Assembly (NCBI GenBank): GCA_002410505.1
Contig: DHSO01000006.1
Span: forward strand, 7,704-62,031
DNA from: Cloacimonetes bacterium UBA5284
GTDB lineage: Bacteria > Cloacimonadota > Cloacimonadia > Cloacimonadales > Cloacimonadaceae
Length of the DNA: 54,328 bases
Reading direction: 5' to 3'
This document shows, in pieces, positions 33,384 to 42,346 of the stretch (position 1 is the stretch's first letter; each line of letters begins with the position of its first letter). The position numbers and the translations under genes were made by a program. Under the pieces are notes generated by a model. That model searched no databases, was not told where the DNA came from, and saw nothing but the letters and a program-made list of their open reading frames with translations.

Positions 33384-34460
33384 TTAATCGGATATTACGC
33401 CCAGGCGTTGTTGTTGATAGCTTTTATCCTGAATATTTTTCCACCATTGGCGATTTTCGAGATACCAGATCACGGTCTTGCGGATGCCCGTGTTGAAGGT
33501 TTCGCGTGGTTTCCAGCCCAATTCACGTTCAATCTTGCCGGCATCGATAGCATAACGCAGGTCGTGGCCGGGGCGATCCTGCACATAGGTGATGAGTTCT
33601 TTATAGCTTTTCAATTGCTCAGATGGCGCCAGTTCATCCAGCAATTCGCAGATGATATTTACGATGTCGATGTTTTTCATCTCATTATGGCCGCCGATGT
33701 TGTAGGTATCGCCGGTATTCCCTTTGCGGATGATGGTATTGATGGCTTCGCAATGATCGGTCACATACAGCCAATCGCGCACGTTCAGACCCTTGCCATA
33801 TACAGGCAGTGGCTTGTGTGCCAGGCAGTTGAGAATCATGAGTGGGATCAGTTTTTCGGGAAACTGGAAAGCACCGTAGTTATTCGAGCAATTTGAGATC
33901 GTAACCGGCAGGCCAAAAGTGCGGTGCCAGGCTCTCAGCAGGTGATCGCTGGCAGCTTTGGAAGCCGAATATGGCGAGGAAGGATCGTAGGGAGTGTTTT
34001 CGGTAAACATCCCCGTATCACCCAATGAGCCATAGACTTCATCGGTGGATACGTGGTGAAAACGAAAGGTCTTTTTGCCCTCTTCGGCCAGGTTTTTATA
34101 CCATTCCAGGGCCGCAGAGAGCAGGGTAGCAGTACCCATTACGTTGGTTTGCACAAATTGCATGGGACCGTCGATGGAGCGATCTACGTGGGATTCCGCC
34201 GCGAAATTGACGACGGTATCCGCTTGAAACTCATGAAAAATCTTGTTGACGCGGGGAGCATCGCAGATATCGGCTTGCTCAAAGAAATAGCGATCTTTGC
34301 CATAGCGGGCTTCGAGTTCTTCCAGAGACTGGAGATTGCCGGCATAGGTGAGCACGTCGATATTGAGCACTTTGCCCTTAAATGCCGGATCTGCGAAAAG
34401 GCTGTGAATGTAGTTTGCGCCGATAAATCCGGCTCCACCGGTAACGATTACTTTCTGCAT
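33384..34460 (-). CDS. rfbB: dTDP-glucose 4,6-dehydratase
   Basis: A 358-residue extended short-chain dehydrogenase with the NAD site GGAGFIGANYI, the HVSTDEVYGSLG block (Thr, Asp and Glu of the dehydratase site) and YSASKAASDHL supplying Tyr and Lys. RPGHDLRYAID near the C-terminus is typical of RfbB/RmlB. It makes dTDP-4-keto-6-deoxyglucose for surface polysaccharide. The ATG at 34460 follows GAGG; the GTG at 34466 overlaps the parB stop but lies on the site. No rmlA, C or D gene is present, so sugar-pathway partners are elsewhere. Its place behind parB is unusual. Confidence 0.93.
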   Translation of the reverse strand: MQKVIVTGGAGFIGANYIHSLFADPAFKGKVLNIDVLTYAGNLQSLEELEARYGKDRYFFEQADICDAPRVNKIFHEFQADTVVNFAAESHVDRSIDGPMQFVQTNVMGTATLLSAALEWYKNLAEEGKKTFRFHHVSTDEVYGSLGDTGMFTENTPYDPSSPYSASKAASDHLLRAWHRTFGLPVTISNCSNNYGAFQFPEKLIPLMILNCLAHKPLPVYGKGLNVRDWLYVTDHCEAINTIIRKGNTGDTYNIGGHNEMKNIDIVNIICELLDELAPSEQLKSYKELITYVQDRPGHDLRYAIDAGKIERELGWKPRETFNTGIRKTVIWYLENRQWWKNIQDKSYQQQRLGVISD

Positions 34461-34462
34461 AT

Positions 34463-35311
34463 TCACCTCAGTTTTTCTAATAGCTTTTTCAGCCGTTCCA
34501 ATTCTTCGGGATTTTTATATTCAAGGGTAATCTTACCCCTGTCTTTGTTTTGGGACACCTTTACTTTCAGCATAAAAAGCGAGCTCAGCTCTTGTTCCAA
34601 ATTTCGGGTGAGGGCAGTTTTGGGACCGGCATCATTTTTGTGCAAAAGGCTTTCTACGAAGCTTTTGGCCTTCTCTTCCGCTTGTCTTACCGTAAGCTTG
34701 TATTTGATGACATATTGCGCAAATTGACTTTGATAGTCGGGCTCCACCGCCAGAACGGCTCTGGCGTGACCGGCGCTAAGAGATTCCGCGGCAACCAGGC
34801 TGATCACCTCATCGGGCAGTTTGAGCAGGCGCAGGCTATTTGAGATAGTGGTTCTTTCCTTTGACATCACCTGTGCGATCTCGGCATGAGTAAGGCCAAA
34901 ATCGTCTGCGAGAGCTTGATAGGCGAGGGCTTCTTCGATGGGATCCAGGTCTTCGCGCTGGATGTTTTCGATGATCGCCATCTGTAATTGCTCTTTTTTG
35001 GATACCGAACGAATAACCACCGGAACCGATTCCAAACCTGCCAGCTTTGCCGCTTCCAATCTGCGTTCACCGGCGATGAGTTCGTAATCGCTACCCTCAC
35101 TTTTGGTAACGATCAAAGGCTGGATGATACCGTTTTCCAGGATAGATTGAGATAGTTCTTTCAGCTTTTCGGGATCAAACTTTTTGCGGGGTTGAAAGCG
35201 ATTGGGCTTGATCCGTTCGATGGGCAGAGTGCCAATCCCCGCACCGGGGGTTTCAGCTTTATCGTAATCCGGGATCAGTGCCGATAGGCCGCGTCCTAGG
35301 CGTTCGTTCAT
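34463..35311 (-). CDS. parB: ParB/Spo0J chromosome partitioning protein
   Basis: A 282-residue centromere-binding CTPase-type ParB. After an N-terminal RLGRGLSALIP ParA-contact peptide comes the PIERIKPNRFQPRKKFD segment, then GERRLEAAKLAGL (nucleotide-binding box), the helix-turn-helix with FGLTHAEIAQVMSKERTTISNSLRLLKLP, and a C-terminal dimer helix. It starts at ATG 35311 with AGAGGA upstream; a TTG at 35338 lies inside parA. I found no perfect parS 16-mer in the window by eye. Confidence 0.94.
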   Translation of the reverse strand: MNERLGRGLSALIPDYDKAETPGAGIGTLPIERIKPNRFQPRKKFDPEKLKELSQSILENGIIQPLIVTKSEGSDYELIAGERRLEAAKLAGLESVPVVIRSVSKKEQLQMAIIENIQREDLDPIEEALAYQALADDFGLTHAEIAQVMSKERTTISNSLRLLKLPDEVISLVAAESLSAGHARAVLAVEPDYQSQFAQYVIKYKLTVRQAEEKAKSFVESLLHKNDAGPKTALTRNLEQELSSLFMLKVKVSQNKDRGKITLEYKNPEELERLKKLLEKLR

Positions 35312-35321
35312 GCTTTCCTCT

Positions 35322-36086
35322 TCATGTGCTGCGCTCAATTACTTCGTTTGCCAGGTTTAGATAGCTCATGGCTCCGGGCGAGCGGATATCGTATAAAAAG
35401 ATGGGTTTACCAAAGCTGGGGGCTTCGGTGAGTTTGATATTACGCGGAATCACGCTGCGAAACACTTTCTCTTTGAAATAGCGATGCACTTCTTTGGCTA
35501 CCTGCATGCTCAGATTCACCCGTTTGTCAAACATCGTGAGCAAGATGCCGATGATATTGAGTGCGGGATTGAGGTTTTTCTGGATCAGGCGGATGGTGGT
35601 GAGTAATTGGCTGACGCCTTCCAGTGCGTAATATTCGCATTGAATTGGCACCAGAACATCGGTGGAGGCGGTCATCGCGTTCACTGTAAGCAAGCCTAAG
35701 GAAGGCGGGCAGTCGATCAGGATGTAATCCCATTCGTTCAAAATGGGCTTCAACGCTTCTTTCAATTTGTGTTCGCGCGCAAATTCGTGGACCAGTTCGA
35801 TCTCAGCACCGGTGAGGTTGATGTTTCCCGGCACGCAAAAGAGGTTCTGAGTAGCAGTAGGCAAGATGCAATCTGAGATACTCACTCTTCCGATGAGGGC
35901 ATCGTACACCTGCAGCTCCACCGTTTCTTTATCGATTCCCACTCCGCTGGAGGCGTTACCCTGTGGATCGAGATCGATGAGCAGAGTACGTTTTTCCAAC
36001 ACAGCCAAAGCCGCTGCCAGGTTCACGGTGGTGGTGGTCTTTCCCACTCCACCTTTTTGATTTACAATCGTTATAATCTTTGCCAT
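35322..36086 (-). CDS. parA: ParA/Soj chromosome partitioning ATPase
   Basis: A 254-residue deviant-Walker ATPase with KGGVGKTTTTVNLA at the N-terminus, LLIDLDPQGNASSG, DYILIDCPPSLGLLT, and IPRNIKLTEAPSFGKPI near the end. The chromosomal Soj length and sequence fit, with no N-terminal DNA-binding extension as in plasmid type Ia ParA. It lies 21 bases after rsmG and ten before parB, the common bacterial rsmG-parA-parB arrangement usually found near the replication origin. dnaA and rpmH are not in the window. Confidence 0.95.
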   Translation of the reverse strand: MAKIITIVNQKGGVGKTTTTVNLAAALAVLEKRTLLIDLDPQGNASSGVGIDKETVELQVYDALIGRVSISDCILPTATQNLFCVPGNINLTGAEIELVHEFAREHKLKEALKPILNEWDYILIDCPPSLGLLTVNAMTASTDVLVPIQCEYYALEGVSQLLTTIRLIQKNLNPALNIIGILLTMFDKRVNLSMQVAKEVHRYFKEKVFRSVIPRNIKLTEAPSFGKPIFLYDIRSPGAMSYLNLANEVIERST

Positions 36087-36107
36087 ATAATGTCTTTCAA
36101 AATCCTT

Positions 36108-36749
36108 TTAGCGTTTCATCAGGTCACGCTGGGCAATTTGTATCAGCCTGCGCAAGCCCAAGTTTTCATCTTCGATCTGTATCAGCTGCTCGTAACGAAC
36201 ACCATCCAGATCGTCCATGGAGCGCGATTTGTACATCACTAAGTGACCGGAAGGCTTTAGCAAGCGCCTCAACGGGGAATAATAGCGTTCTTGCAAGGCA
36301 ACCGCCCGGCACAAAATGATGTCGAAACTGGGCCGGCGCGCCACAAAAGCGTAATCTTCCAAGCGGGCGCATACCACCCCGGTACGGGGTAAAGACAGCG
36401 CTTCCACAATTTCAGTGAGGACTCGGGTCTTTTTGTTGATGCTGTCCAGCAATACCAGTTCGCAATCGGGACTCACCAGTTTGATGGGAATCCCGGGCAA
36501 ACCGCCACCTGAACCGAAGTCCAAAACAGTCTTATCCCCAAAGTCCAAACATTGGATAGCGAGCAGACTGTCAAGAAAATGCTGCACCCAATAGCTATTT
36601 GGCGACATTTTCCTTGATATCAGGTTCACAGCCTTGTTGTGCTCCGTCAGGAGCCTATGATAGTGTTCAAATTTTCCCATCAAGACAGGCACATCCGGCA
36701 GTCCCTGGGCGATCAGGTATTCTTCAAATAAGGCTTTTTCTTGGTTCAT
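36108..36749 (-). CDS. rsmG: 16S rRNA (guanine527-N7)-methyltransferase
   Basis: A 213-residue GidB/RsmG with NLISRKMSPNSYWVQHFLDSL, the SAM motif VLDFGSGGGLPGIPIKL, and the FDIILCRAVA catalytic-face strand. It methylates G527 of 16S rRNA. Its ATG overlaps the stop of the upstream repeat-protein gene by four bases, coupling them, and parA follows 21 bases later. Confidence 0.94.
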   Translation of the reverse strand: MNQEKALFEEYLIAQGLPDVPVLMGKFEHYHRLLTEHNKAVNLISRKMSPNSYWVQHFLDSLLAIQCLDFGDKTVLDFGSGGGLPGIPIKLVSPDCELVLLDSINKKTRVLTEIVEALSLPRTGVVCARLEDYAFVARRPSFDIILCRAVALQERYYSPLRRLLKPSGHLVMYKSRSMDDLDGVRYEQLIQIEDENLGLRRLIQIAQRDLMKR

Positions 36750-39211
36750 TGGTCATCCTTCGGCAGGTTTCGGATTAGAGCCTGAATCAGGAAAGAAGGA
36801 TCATCTTCGAAAGAAAGAATAGCCTCCTTTGCTATGTCGCTGGATTGCAGACTGATGGACCGGGCCACCAAAAAACGCAGACGTTCATTGGCTATATCTT
36901 TGTGTTGCAAGAGCATGGTCAGGCTTTCCGCGCTCTGATAATTTCCCAGAACAGCGATGCATGTGGCCAGATAGCGTTCTTCAGCCAAATGGGCGGAGAT
37001 AACCGGCAAAAGATCTGGATCGCGCTCACCTGCCAGCAATGCGATGGCCGTCTTTGCCTTCAGAGAATCACTATCTGCAGTGTAGTTCAACAGGGAATCA
37101 CAAAAAGTGCTGTCTGCCGCGCACAACGCCTGCAAGGCACGATATTCCAGGCCGGATTGATTGGCAAGCTTGTGTTCCAATATGTATGCGGATGCCTCAG
37201 CAGCTCTATCGATCATGATCTCCCGCGCTTTGCGCACCCTGTTTACGGCATTGCCCACTTCCCATTCGGAGGCGGCAGCAAAGATTTCTGCGATTGGAGC
37301 CTCTGCGGCCGGGGGCTCCAATTGCGCTGCGTCTTCTTCCACGGGAGGAGCATTAACCGTGTTCAATTCCACATCTCTGCCCAAGCCATAAGTCCCTTTC
37401 TGCCATGAGCTGTTGTTCACATAGCTACTGTCGGGATAGAGGTCTTCACCTCCGGCATCCAGAAATATGCCCAAGCCACCGGAAGAACGGCTGAAATTCG
37501 CATTACCATAGTTTTGAGCTTCTTTGCGCTCATAGCGATCGTTACCCTGTTTGTCGATAAAGATACCCAGGGAATTGGAGATGCCGAGTCCGTTTCCACC
37601 ATGGATGGAATAGGCGTCGTCCCCCTCTGCGTCTATCAGGAGACCAAAACCGTAATCATGACCGGCGCCTTGCCCGGGACCATTGCGCGAATAGTAACAG
37701 TCGTTTCCGCTTTCATCATAGAGCATGCCCGAAGCCATGTGGATGCCGGAGCCTTGAGGGTAGTAAACCGCGTTATAGACATCGTTGCCGGCAAGATCCA
37801 TCAGCACACCGGTGGCAAACCAATAGCCCACACCCTGCGCGTAGACTCCGCCCAGGTATTTGTCGTTGCCGGCAGCGTCATAGAGAAAACCCAATCCTCC
37901 GGCCAGATAGGGGCGCATGCCAAAACCCATGCCTTGCCCCATCGTGCGATAATCATCCGGCATCAATGGCGCGTGGAAGTATTTACCGCCCAGATAGTAG
38001 CTGTCGGCGCCGGCGTGATCTGCCAGAATACCAATTCCATAGGTACCACCAAAGGCTTGAGACATGCTGTAAGCGCTGTACGCATCGTTTCCGCTTTCGT
38101 CTTCCAGGCAGGCAAGGCCCAAGATCGCCGCTCCCTGCGAAAAGAGGCCACCTTGATAGATGTCATCTCCGGCAAAATCTGTGTGCCAGAAGCTTCCCAT
38201 TACTGCGGAAAAAGAAAAATCCGCCAGTTGATAGATATCGTCGCCCGCGTAATCCGCGCCGGCAAACAAGCCGCCATGGGCAAACATAGAGGGTTCGGAA
38301 TTTCTATACACATCGTTTCCGCTGAGATCTGCCAGCAACATAAACGGCTGTTCGAATGAGCTTTCGAGAGGGATGCTGTAAATATCGTCGCCACCGGGAT
38401 CCAAGATCAGGCAGAGCGGATATTTTGCCAGCAGCGGGATGCTGTCTTCACTATAGCTGTCGGCGCCGGTGCTGCCGATGATCATGAGACCCCATTTGCT
38501 TTTGTAAACGATCGGTTTGCGCGGCTGAGGATTATATTGTGTAAGGCGCTCACGCAATTCCAGAATCGCTTTTGAAGAGGCCATAAGCGCGCCCATATCC
38601 ATCTTTTCCATCAAGGCGACATAGGGGTCCATATTTACATCTTCCAGCCAGGGAAGCCCTTTTTGGGCGAAATAGGACTTATAGAACTCCTCGTCCTCCG
38701 CTTCAGGCATCATCTGGATCAGAAATGCCAGCAAGCTGTCTCGTTGAGCGGTATTGAGCGCGATAAAAGTCTTTTGATAGGTAGCATAGACAGTATCCAG
38801 ACACAGTTCTATGTGTTTAAAGAAATCTTTGGGTTTGCGGATGCTGGGCATGGGGGGCAGTTCCAGTTGGTATTCTTCACAGCTTTTGGCCACAGCCCCG
38901 AAGTAATCCAGCTTTGAGGCAGTGCTGCCGCTTTGCATGGTCTGTTTTAGTTCCTGCAATTTGGCTGTGGCAGAGATTCCCCCGCACAGCACATCCATGT
39001 GCCATTCTGATTTTGCTTTGCAGGCAGGATCCCAATCCCGATGAAATGCTGTGTGAGAAAGATCAAAATCTTCTGTGGACAGCATATCGGAGATCTGGTC
39101 CAGCTCTGCCCCACTAATGATAGGCCGGGCATACAAATAGCTCATTGAGCTCCCAAAAGACATAAGTAAAGCTATCAGGATCAACACTCTGGCGCTATTG
39201 AACAAATTCAT
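36746..39211 (-). CDS. Exported protein with twelve D-x-x-G-[ND]-D-x-Y repeats and HEAT-like C-terminus
   Basis: An 821-residue protein of unknown function. A signal peptide or anchor spans residues 7-28. A helical region runs to about 240. From residue 271 to 592 there are twelve copies of D-x-x-G-x-D-x-Y, for example DLSGNDVY, DFAGDDIY, DESGNDCY and DKQGNDRY, separated by 18 to 40 residues of Gly/Phe/Tyr-rich sequence. A degenerate copy, GSTGADSY, precedes them. The acidic turns could bind calcium and build a repetitive beta structure. After an Ala/Pro/Glu linker, 640-815 looks like HEAT-type helical repeats. GAGG precedes the ATG. It overlaps rsmG by ATGA, so it heads the rsmG-parA-parB-rfbB run. 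I do not recognise a named family. Confidence 0.8.
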   Translation of the reverse strand: MNLFNSARVLILIALLMSFGSSMSYLYARPIISGAELDQISDMLSTEDFDLSHTAFHRDWDPACKAKSEWHMDVLCGGISATAKLQELKQTMQSGSTASKLDYFGAVAKSCEEYQLELPPMPSIRKPKDFFKHIELCLDTVYATYQKTFIALNTAQRDSLLAFLIQMMPEAEDEEFYKSYFAQKGLPWLEDVNMDPYVALMEKMDMGALMASSKAILELRERLTQYNPQPRKPIVYKSKWGLMIIGSTGADSYSEDSIPLLAKYPLCLILDPGGDDIYSIPLESSFEQPFMLLADLSGNDVYRNSEPSMFAHGGLFAGADYAGDDIYQLADFSFSAVMGSFWHTDFAGDDIYQGGLFSQGAAILGLACLEDESGNDAYSAYSMSQAFGGTYGIGILADHAGADSYYLGGKYFHAPLMPDDYRTMGQGMGFGMRPYLAGGLGFLYDAAGNDKYLGGVYAQGVGYWFATGVLMDLAGNDVYNAVYYPQGSGIHMASGMLYDESGNDCYYSRNGPGQGAGHDYGFGLLIDAEGDDAYSIHGGNGLGISNSLGIFIDKQGNDRYERKEAQNYGNANFSRSSGGLGIFLDAGGEDLYPDSSYVNNSSWQKGTYGLGRDVELNTVNAPPVEEDAAQLEPPAAEAPIAEIFAAASEWEVGNAVNRVRKAREIMIDRAAEASAYILEHKLANQSGLEYRALQALCAADSTFCDSLLNYTADSDSLKAKTAIALLAGERDPDLLPVISAHLAEERYLATCIAVLGNYQSAESLTMLLQHKDIANERLRFLVARSISLQSSDIAKEAILSFEDDPSFLIQALIRNLPKDDQ

Positions 39212-39325
39212 TTAAACCTCATAGGGGCAAGACTATATTAACTGCCTTTTATTGTCAAATGTTCTTTTTTATAAAGCCCGGATAATCCGGTATGGGGCTG
39301 TGAAATATCTTTCAGATACATAGAA

Positions 39326-39351
39326 AACCGGCACCACTGTGGGCGCCGGTT
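39326..39351 (-). terminator. Rho-independent terminator of the ribosomal superoperon
   Basis: On the minus strand AACCGGCGCC pairs with GGTGCCGGTT (one mismatch) around a 6-base loop and is followed by TTTTCT. It sits about 30 bases after the rplQ stop. It separates the ribosomal genes from the 821-residue repeat-protein gene. Confidence 0.82.
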
Positions 39352-39378
39352 TATATATTGGTTCTGTGAAATGGTCTT

Positions 39379-39783
39379 TTATTTCAGATCTTCGGCTTTG
39401 ATGGCATCATTCTTGGCTGCAATCGTGGATTCTTCCACGAATTGAATGATTGCCATCGGAGCATTGTCACCACGGCGGAAGCCGGCTTTGATGACTCTGG
39501 TATAGCCACCTTTGCGATTGGCAAAAGCAGGGGCTATATCATCGAAGAGTTTTTTGACCAGGTCGCGATCGCCGAGCACGCTGTAGGCAAGTCTGCGGGA
39601 GTGAACGGTATTGTTCTTTCCGTAGGTTACCACGCGTTCAACAAAGCGTCTCATTTCCTTGGCTTTGGCCAGAGTGGTATTTATCTGACCATGTTCGACC
39701 ATGGATTTGACGAGATTTCTCATCATCAGGCGTCTTGCATCGGTTTCACGTCCGAATTTTCTACCTTCAACTCTGTGTCGCAT
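39379..39783 (-). CDS. rplQ: 50S ribosomal protein L17
   Basis: A 134-residue L17 with the conserved start MRHRVEGRKFGRE, LMMRNLVKSMVEHGQI and the GGYTRVIKAGFRRGDNAPMA block. It lines the tunnel exit region of the large subunit. Last gene of the alpha part of the superoperon; its first 17 bases lie inside the rpoA 3' end, so translation is coupled to rpoA. A terminator follows. Confidence 0.97.
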   Translation of the reverse strand: MRHRVEGRKFGRETDARRLMMRNLVKSMVEHGQINTTLAKAKEMRRFVERVVTYGKNNTVHSRRLAYSVLGDRDLVKKLFDDIAPAFANRKGGYTRVIKAGFRRGDNAPMAIIQFVEESTIAAKNDAIKAEDLK

Positions 39784-40915
39784 TTTTCACCTTCTTTTTG
39801 GGGCTTGGCACTGGTTTCCGGGGAGTGGTGGTTGCGGCTTTTTCAGCTTTGGCGGGTTTTTCTTCCGGCTCGGTAGCGATATCGGCTGCGGGAGCCAATT
39901 CTTCGGCGGGAATGATGCCGCGGCTGCGGGCTTCTTTTATCTTCCGGTAGATGCTATCCACATCCATACCCAGTTCCAGATCATATTTTTTAAGTTTTTG
40001 GACGATCTCTTCCAGAGATTTCTTTCCGAAGTTTCGGAATTTCAGCATCTCGGCCTCGGTTTTGGAGACCAATTCGCCGATAGTCTCTATTTCTGCCATT
40101 TCCAAGCAGTTAGCAGCACGAACCGTGAGTTCTATCTCTTTCACGCTCATGCGCAGGATGCGTTCTTTTTCTTCGAGATCGGGGTCGAGCTCTACATCGC
40201 GGATGTATTCGGGCTCGGTCTCAAACAGACTGACTTTTGCTGCCATATCCTTGAGAATCTTGGCAGCAAGGAATAGTGCGATCGTGGGTTCGATGGCGCC
40301 GTTGGAATTAATTTCCAGGATTAGTTTGTCGAAGTTCATGCGTTCTTTCACGCGCTGATGACTGACGGAGAAATTCACCTTCAGAATGGGGGAATAAATG
40401 CTGTCTATGGGTATGAACCCCAGCGCTTTTCCCTCGGTATTCTGACGATCGGCAGACACATATCCGCGACCTATTCCCACTATCATTTCTATCTTCAGAT
40501 CGATATCTTCGGTTACTTCCAGTAGATACAGGTCTTTGTTGATAATCTTGACGTGAGCATTTTCCTGGATCATGTCGGCGGTGATAACACCTTTACCTTT
40601 ATGTTCCAGAACAATGGTGCTTTCTTCCACGGTGCCGGATTCGATCACAAGCTGTTTGACCCGCAGAATCAGATCCAGATAGTCTGAATTGGTTCCGGGA
40701 ATCGGGGTAAACTCATGATGTAATCCCTCAATCCGTATGAAGCGAACTGCGGCTCCCTGGATGGAGGACAAGAGGATTCTGCGCAGGGTGTTTCCCATGG
40801 TGGTTCCGAATCCGGGTTCCAAAGGGCCTATTTCAAATTTGCCGTAATTGCGGGAATACGAATCTTTGTCGTGATTCACAAATTCCGGCATCTGCAAGGG
40901 TTCAAGATACATCAT
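39767..40915 (-). CDS. rpoA: RNA polymerase alpha subunit with a long C-terminal tail
   Basis: A 382-residue alpha subunit. The N-terminal assembly domain has KFEIGPLEPGFGTTMGNTLRRILLSS and the INSNGAIEP block. The C-terminal DNA/activator-binding domain ends around residue 330 with FRNFGKKSLEEIVQKL. Beyond the usual end lies a tail of roughly 40 residues rich in Lys, Ala, Pro and Glu (PEEKPAKAEKAATTTPRKP). AGGAG precedes the first of two ATGs. It is preceded by rpsD and overlaps rplQ. Confidence 0.97.
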   Translation of the reverse strand: MMYLEPLQMPEFVNHDKDSYSRNYGKFEIGPLEPGFGTTMGNTLRRILLSSIQGAAVRFIRIEGLHHEFTPIPGTNSDYLDLILRVKQLVIESGTVEESTIVLEHKGKGVITADMIQENAHVKIINKDLYLLEVTEDIDLKIEMIVGIGRGYVSADRQNTEGKALGFIPIDSIYSPILKVNFSVSHQRVKERMNFDKLILEINSNGAIEPTIALFLAAKILKDMAAKVSLFETEPEYIRDVELDPDLEEKERILRMSVKEIELTVRAANCLEMAEIETIGELVSKTEAEMLKFRNFGKKSLEEIVQKLKKYDLELGMDVDSIYRKIKEARSRGIIPAEELAPAADIATEPEEKPAKAEKAATTTPRKPVPSPKKKVKNATQS

Positions 40916-40934
40916 ATCAAACTCCTGAGGGTTA

Positions 40935-41552
40935 TTACTTGGAGTAGAATTCGACGATAAGACGCAGATCTACTGATACTGGGATCTCACTCGCGACAGG
41001 AATTGAGTCAAAGCTGCCACGCATGTTTTCTTTATCTACGGTTAACCAATTGTAGGGTGAAGTAGCCTCAGAGCGGTCCAACGCTTCCACAAGCATGCTC
41101 ATGCTGCGGCTTTTGGGACGCACTTCGATGATATCACCTGCCTTCATTAGGAAGGAAGGGATGTCAACTTTCTTTCCGTTTACCATGAAATGACCGTGAT
41201 TTACAAATTGACGGGCCTGCATACGGGTAGAGGCAAAGCCCATGCGATACACCACGTTGTCCAAACGACGTTCCAGAAGTTGCATCAGGTTGTCGCCGGT
41301 TACTCCGCCAGCCTTGGCAGCCTTTACAAAGTAGTTTTTAAACTGCTTTTCCATCAGGCAATAGGTGAGGCGAAGCTTCTGTTTTTCGCGCAAGTGAACC
41401 GCGTAATCCGAGAATTTACGGCGCATCATACGGCCATGCTGTCCCGAGGGATATTTGCGCTTGGCGAGGATGCGATCGTATTTATTTGTGCCGAAGATGT
41501 TTTCGCCAAATCTACGGCATACTTTTGCTTTGGGTCCGGTATATCTAGCCAT
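40935..41552 (-). CDS. rpsD: 30S ribosomal protein S4
   Basis: A 205-residue S4 that nucleates 16S rRNA 5'-domain assembly and often represses its operon. It has the S4 RNA-binding domain with RLDNVVYRMGFASTRMQARQ, NHGHFMVNGKKVDIPS, and the PSGQHGRMMRRKFSDYAVHL block. The N-terminus has one Cys only, so it is the zinc-free form. It lies between rpsK and rpoA, the common position. Confidence 0.97.
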   Translation of the reverse strand: MARYTGPKAKVCRRFGENIFGTNKYDRILAKRKYPSGQHGRMMRRKFSDYAVHLREKQKLRLTYCLMEKQFKNYFVKAAKAGGVTGDNLMQLLERRLDNVVYRMGFASTRMQARQFVNHGHFMVNGKKVDIPSFLMKAGDIIEVRPKSRSMSMLVEALDRSEATSPYNWLTVDKENMRGSFDSIPVASEIPVSVDLRLIVEFYSK

Positions 41553-41561
41553 GATTACTCC

Positions 41562-41951
41562 TTATATCCTTCTGGTTTTTGGGGGACGGCAACCGTTGTG
41601 CGGGATAGGGGTTTCGTCCTTAATCATGGTTACTTTGATGCCGGCAGCATTGATGGCACGGATCGAGGATTCTCTGCCGCCACCGGGGCCTTTCACGATT
41701 ACACCAACTTTCTGGATACCCATATCGGCACCGGCTTTTGCCACTTCCGTGGCAGCCATCTGAGCAGCAAAAGGTGTGCTTTTGCGAGAGCCTTTGTAGC
41801 CGACTTTGCCACCACTACTCCAAGCAAGAACGTTGCCGGAACGATCAGTGAGCGAAATAATGGTATTATTGAAGCTGGAGTGCACAAAGATCAATCCTTC
41901 ATCGAAGGAAAGGCGTACGCGTTTTTTCTTTGTTCTGGTTTTCTTAGCCAT
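41562..41951 (-). CDS. rpsK: 30S ribosomal protein S11
   Basis: A 129-residue S11 with IFVHSSFNNTIISLTDRSGN, a KGSRKSTPFAAQMAA block and the C-terminal NGCRPPKTRRI. It sits in the platform of the small subunit. Start and length are normal; ten bases separate it from both rpsM and rpsD. Confidence 0.97.
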   Translation of the reverse strand: MAKKTRTKKKRVRLSFDEGLIFVHSSFNNTIISLTDRSGNVLAWSSGGKVGYKGSRKSTPFAAQMAATEVAKAGADMGIQKVGVIVKGPGGGRESSIRAINAAGIKVTMIKDETPIPHNGCRPPKTRRI

Positions 41952-41962
41952 GAATCATGCTC

Positions 41963-42331
41963 CTATTTCTTCTTCTTGATGGCGCTGGAACGGGGACCCT
42001 TACGGGTGCGGGCATTGGTATGTGTTCTCTGCCCACGCACCGGAAGACCGCGTTTGTGACGCAGGCCACGATAGCTACCAATTTCCATGAGCCGTTTGAT
42101 GTTCATGGCAACCTGGGTTCTTAAAGTACCTTCCACGATGTATTCATTCTGAATGATATCGCGCAGGATCTTTTCTTCATCTAATGAGAGATCAGCGACT
42201 TTCTTCATAAAATCGATATTGGCTTTCTGGCATATCTCGATGGCACGGCTTCTGCCGATACCATAGATATAGGTAAGACCAATGAAGAGCCGCTTTGTTT
42301 TGGGAATCTCAATACCTGCAATATGTGCCAA
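41963..42331 (-). CDS. rpsM: 30S ribosomal protein S13
   Basis: A 122-residue S13 with MAHIAGIEIPKTKR at the start, the YIYGIGRSRA turn, and the basic tail GLRHKRGLPVRGQRT, NARTRKGP. It contacts tRNA and S19 in the head. The start is TTG at 42331, fixed by a strong AAAGGAGG site six bases upstream and by the conserved N-terminus. It follows rpmJ closely. Confidence 0.96.
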   Translation of the reverse strand: MAHIAGIEIPKTKRLFIGLTYIYGIGRSRAIEICQKANIDFMKKVADLSLDEEKILRDIIQNEYIVEGTLRTQVAMNIKRLMEIGSYRGLRHKRGLPVRGQRTHTNARTRKGPRSSAIKKKK

Positions 42332-42346
42332 GTTGGTCCTCCTTTC

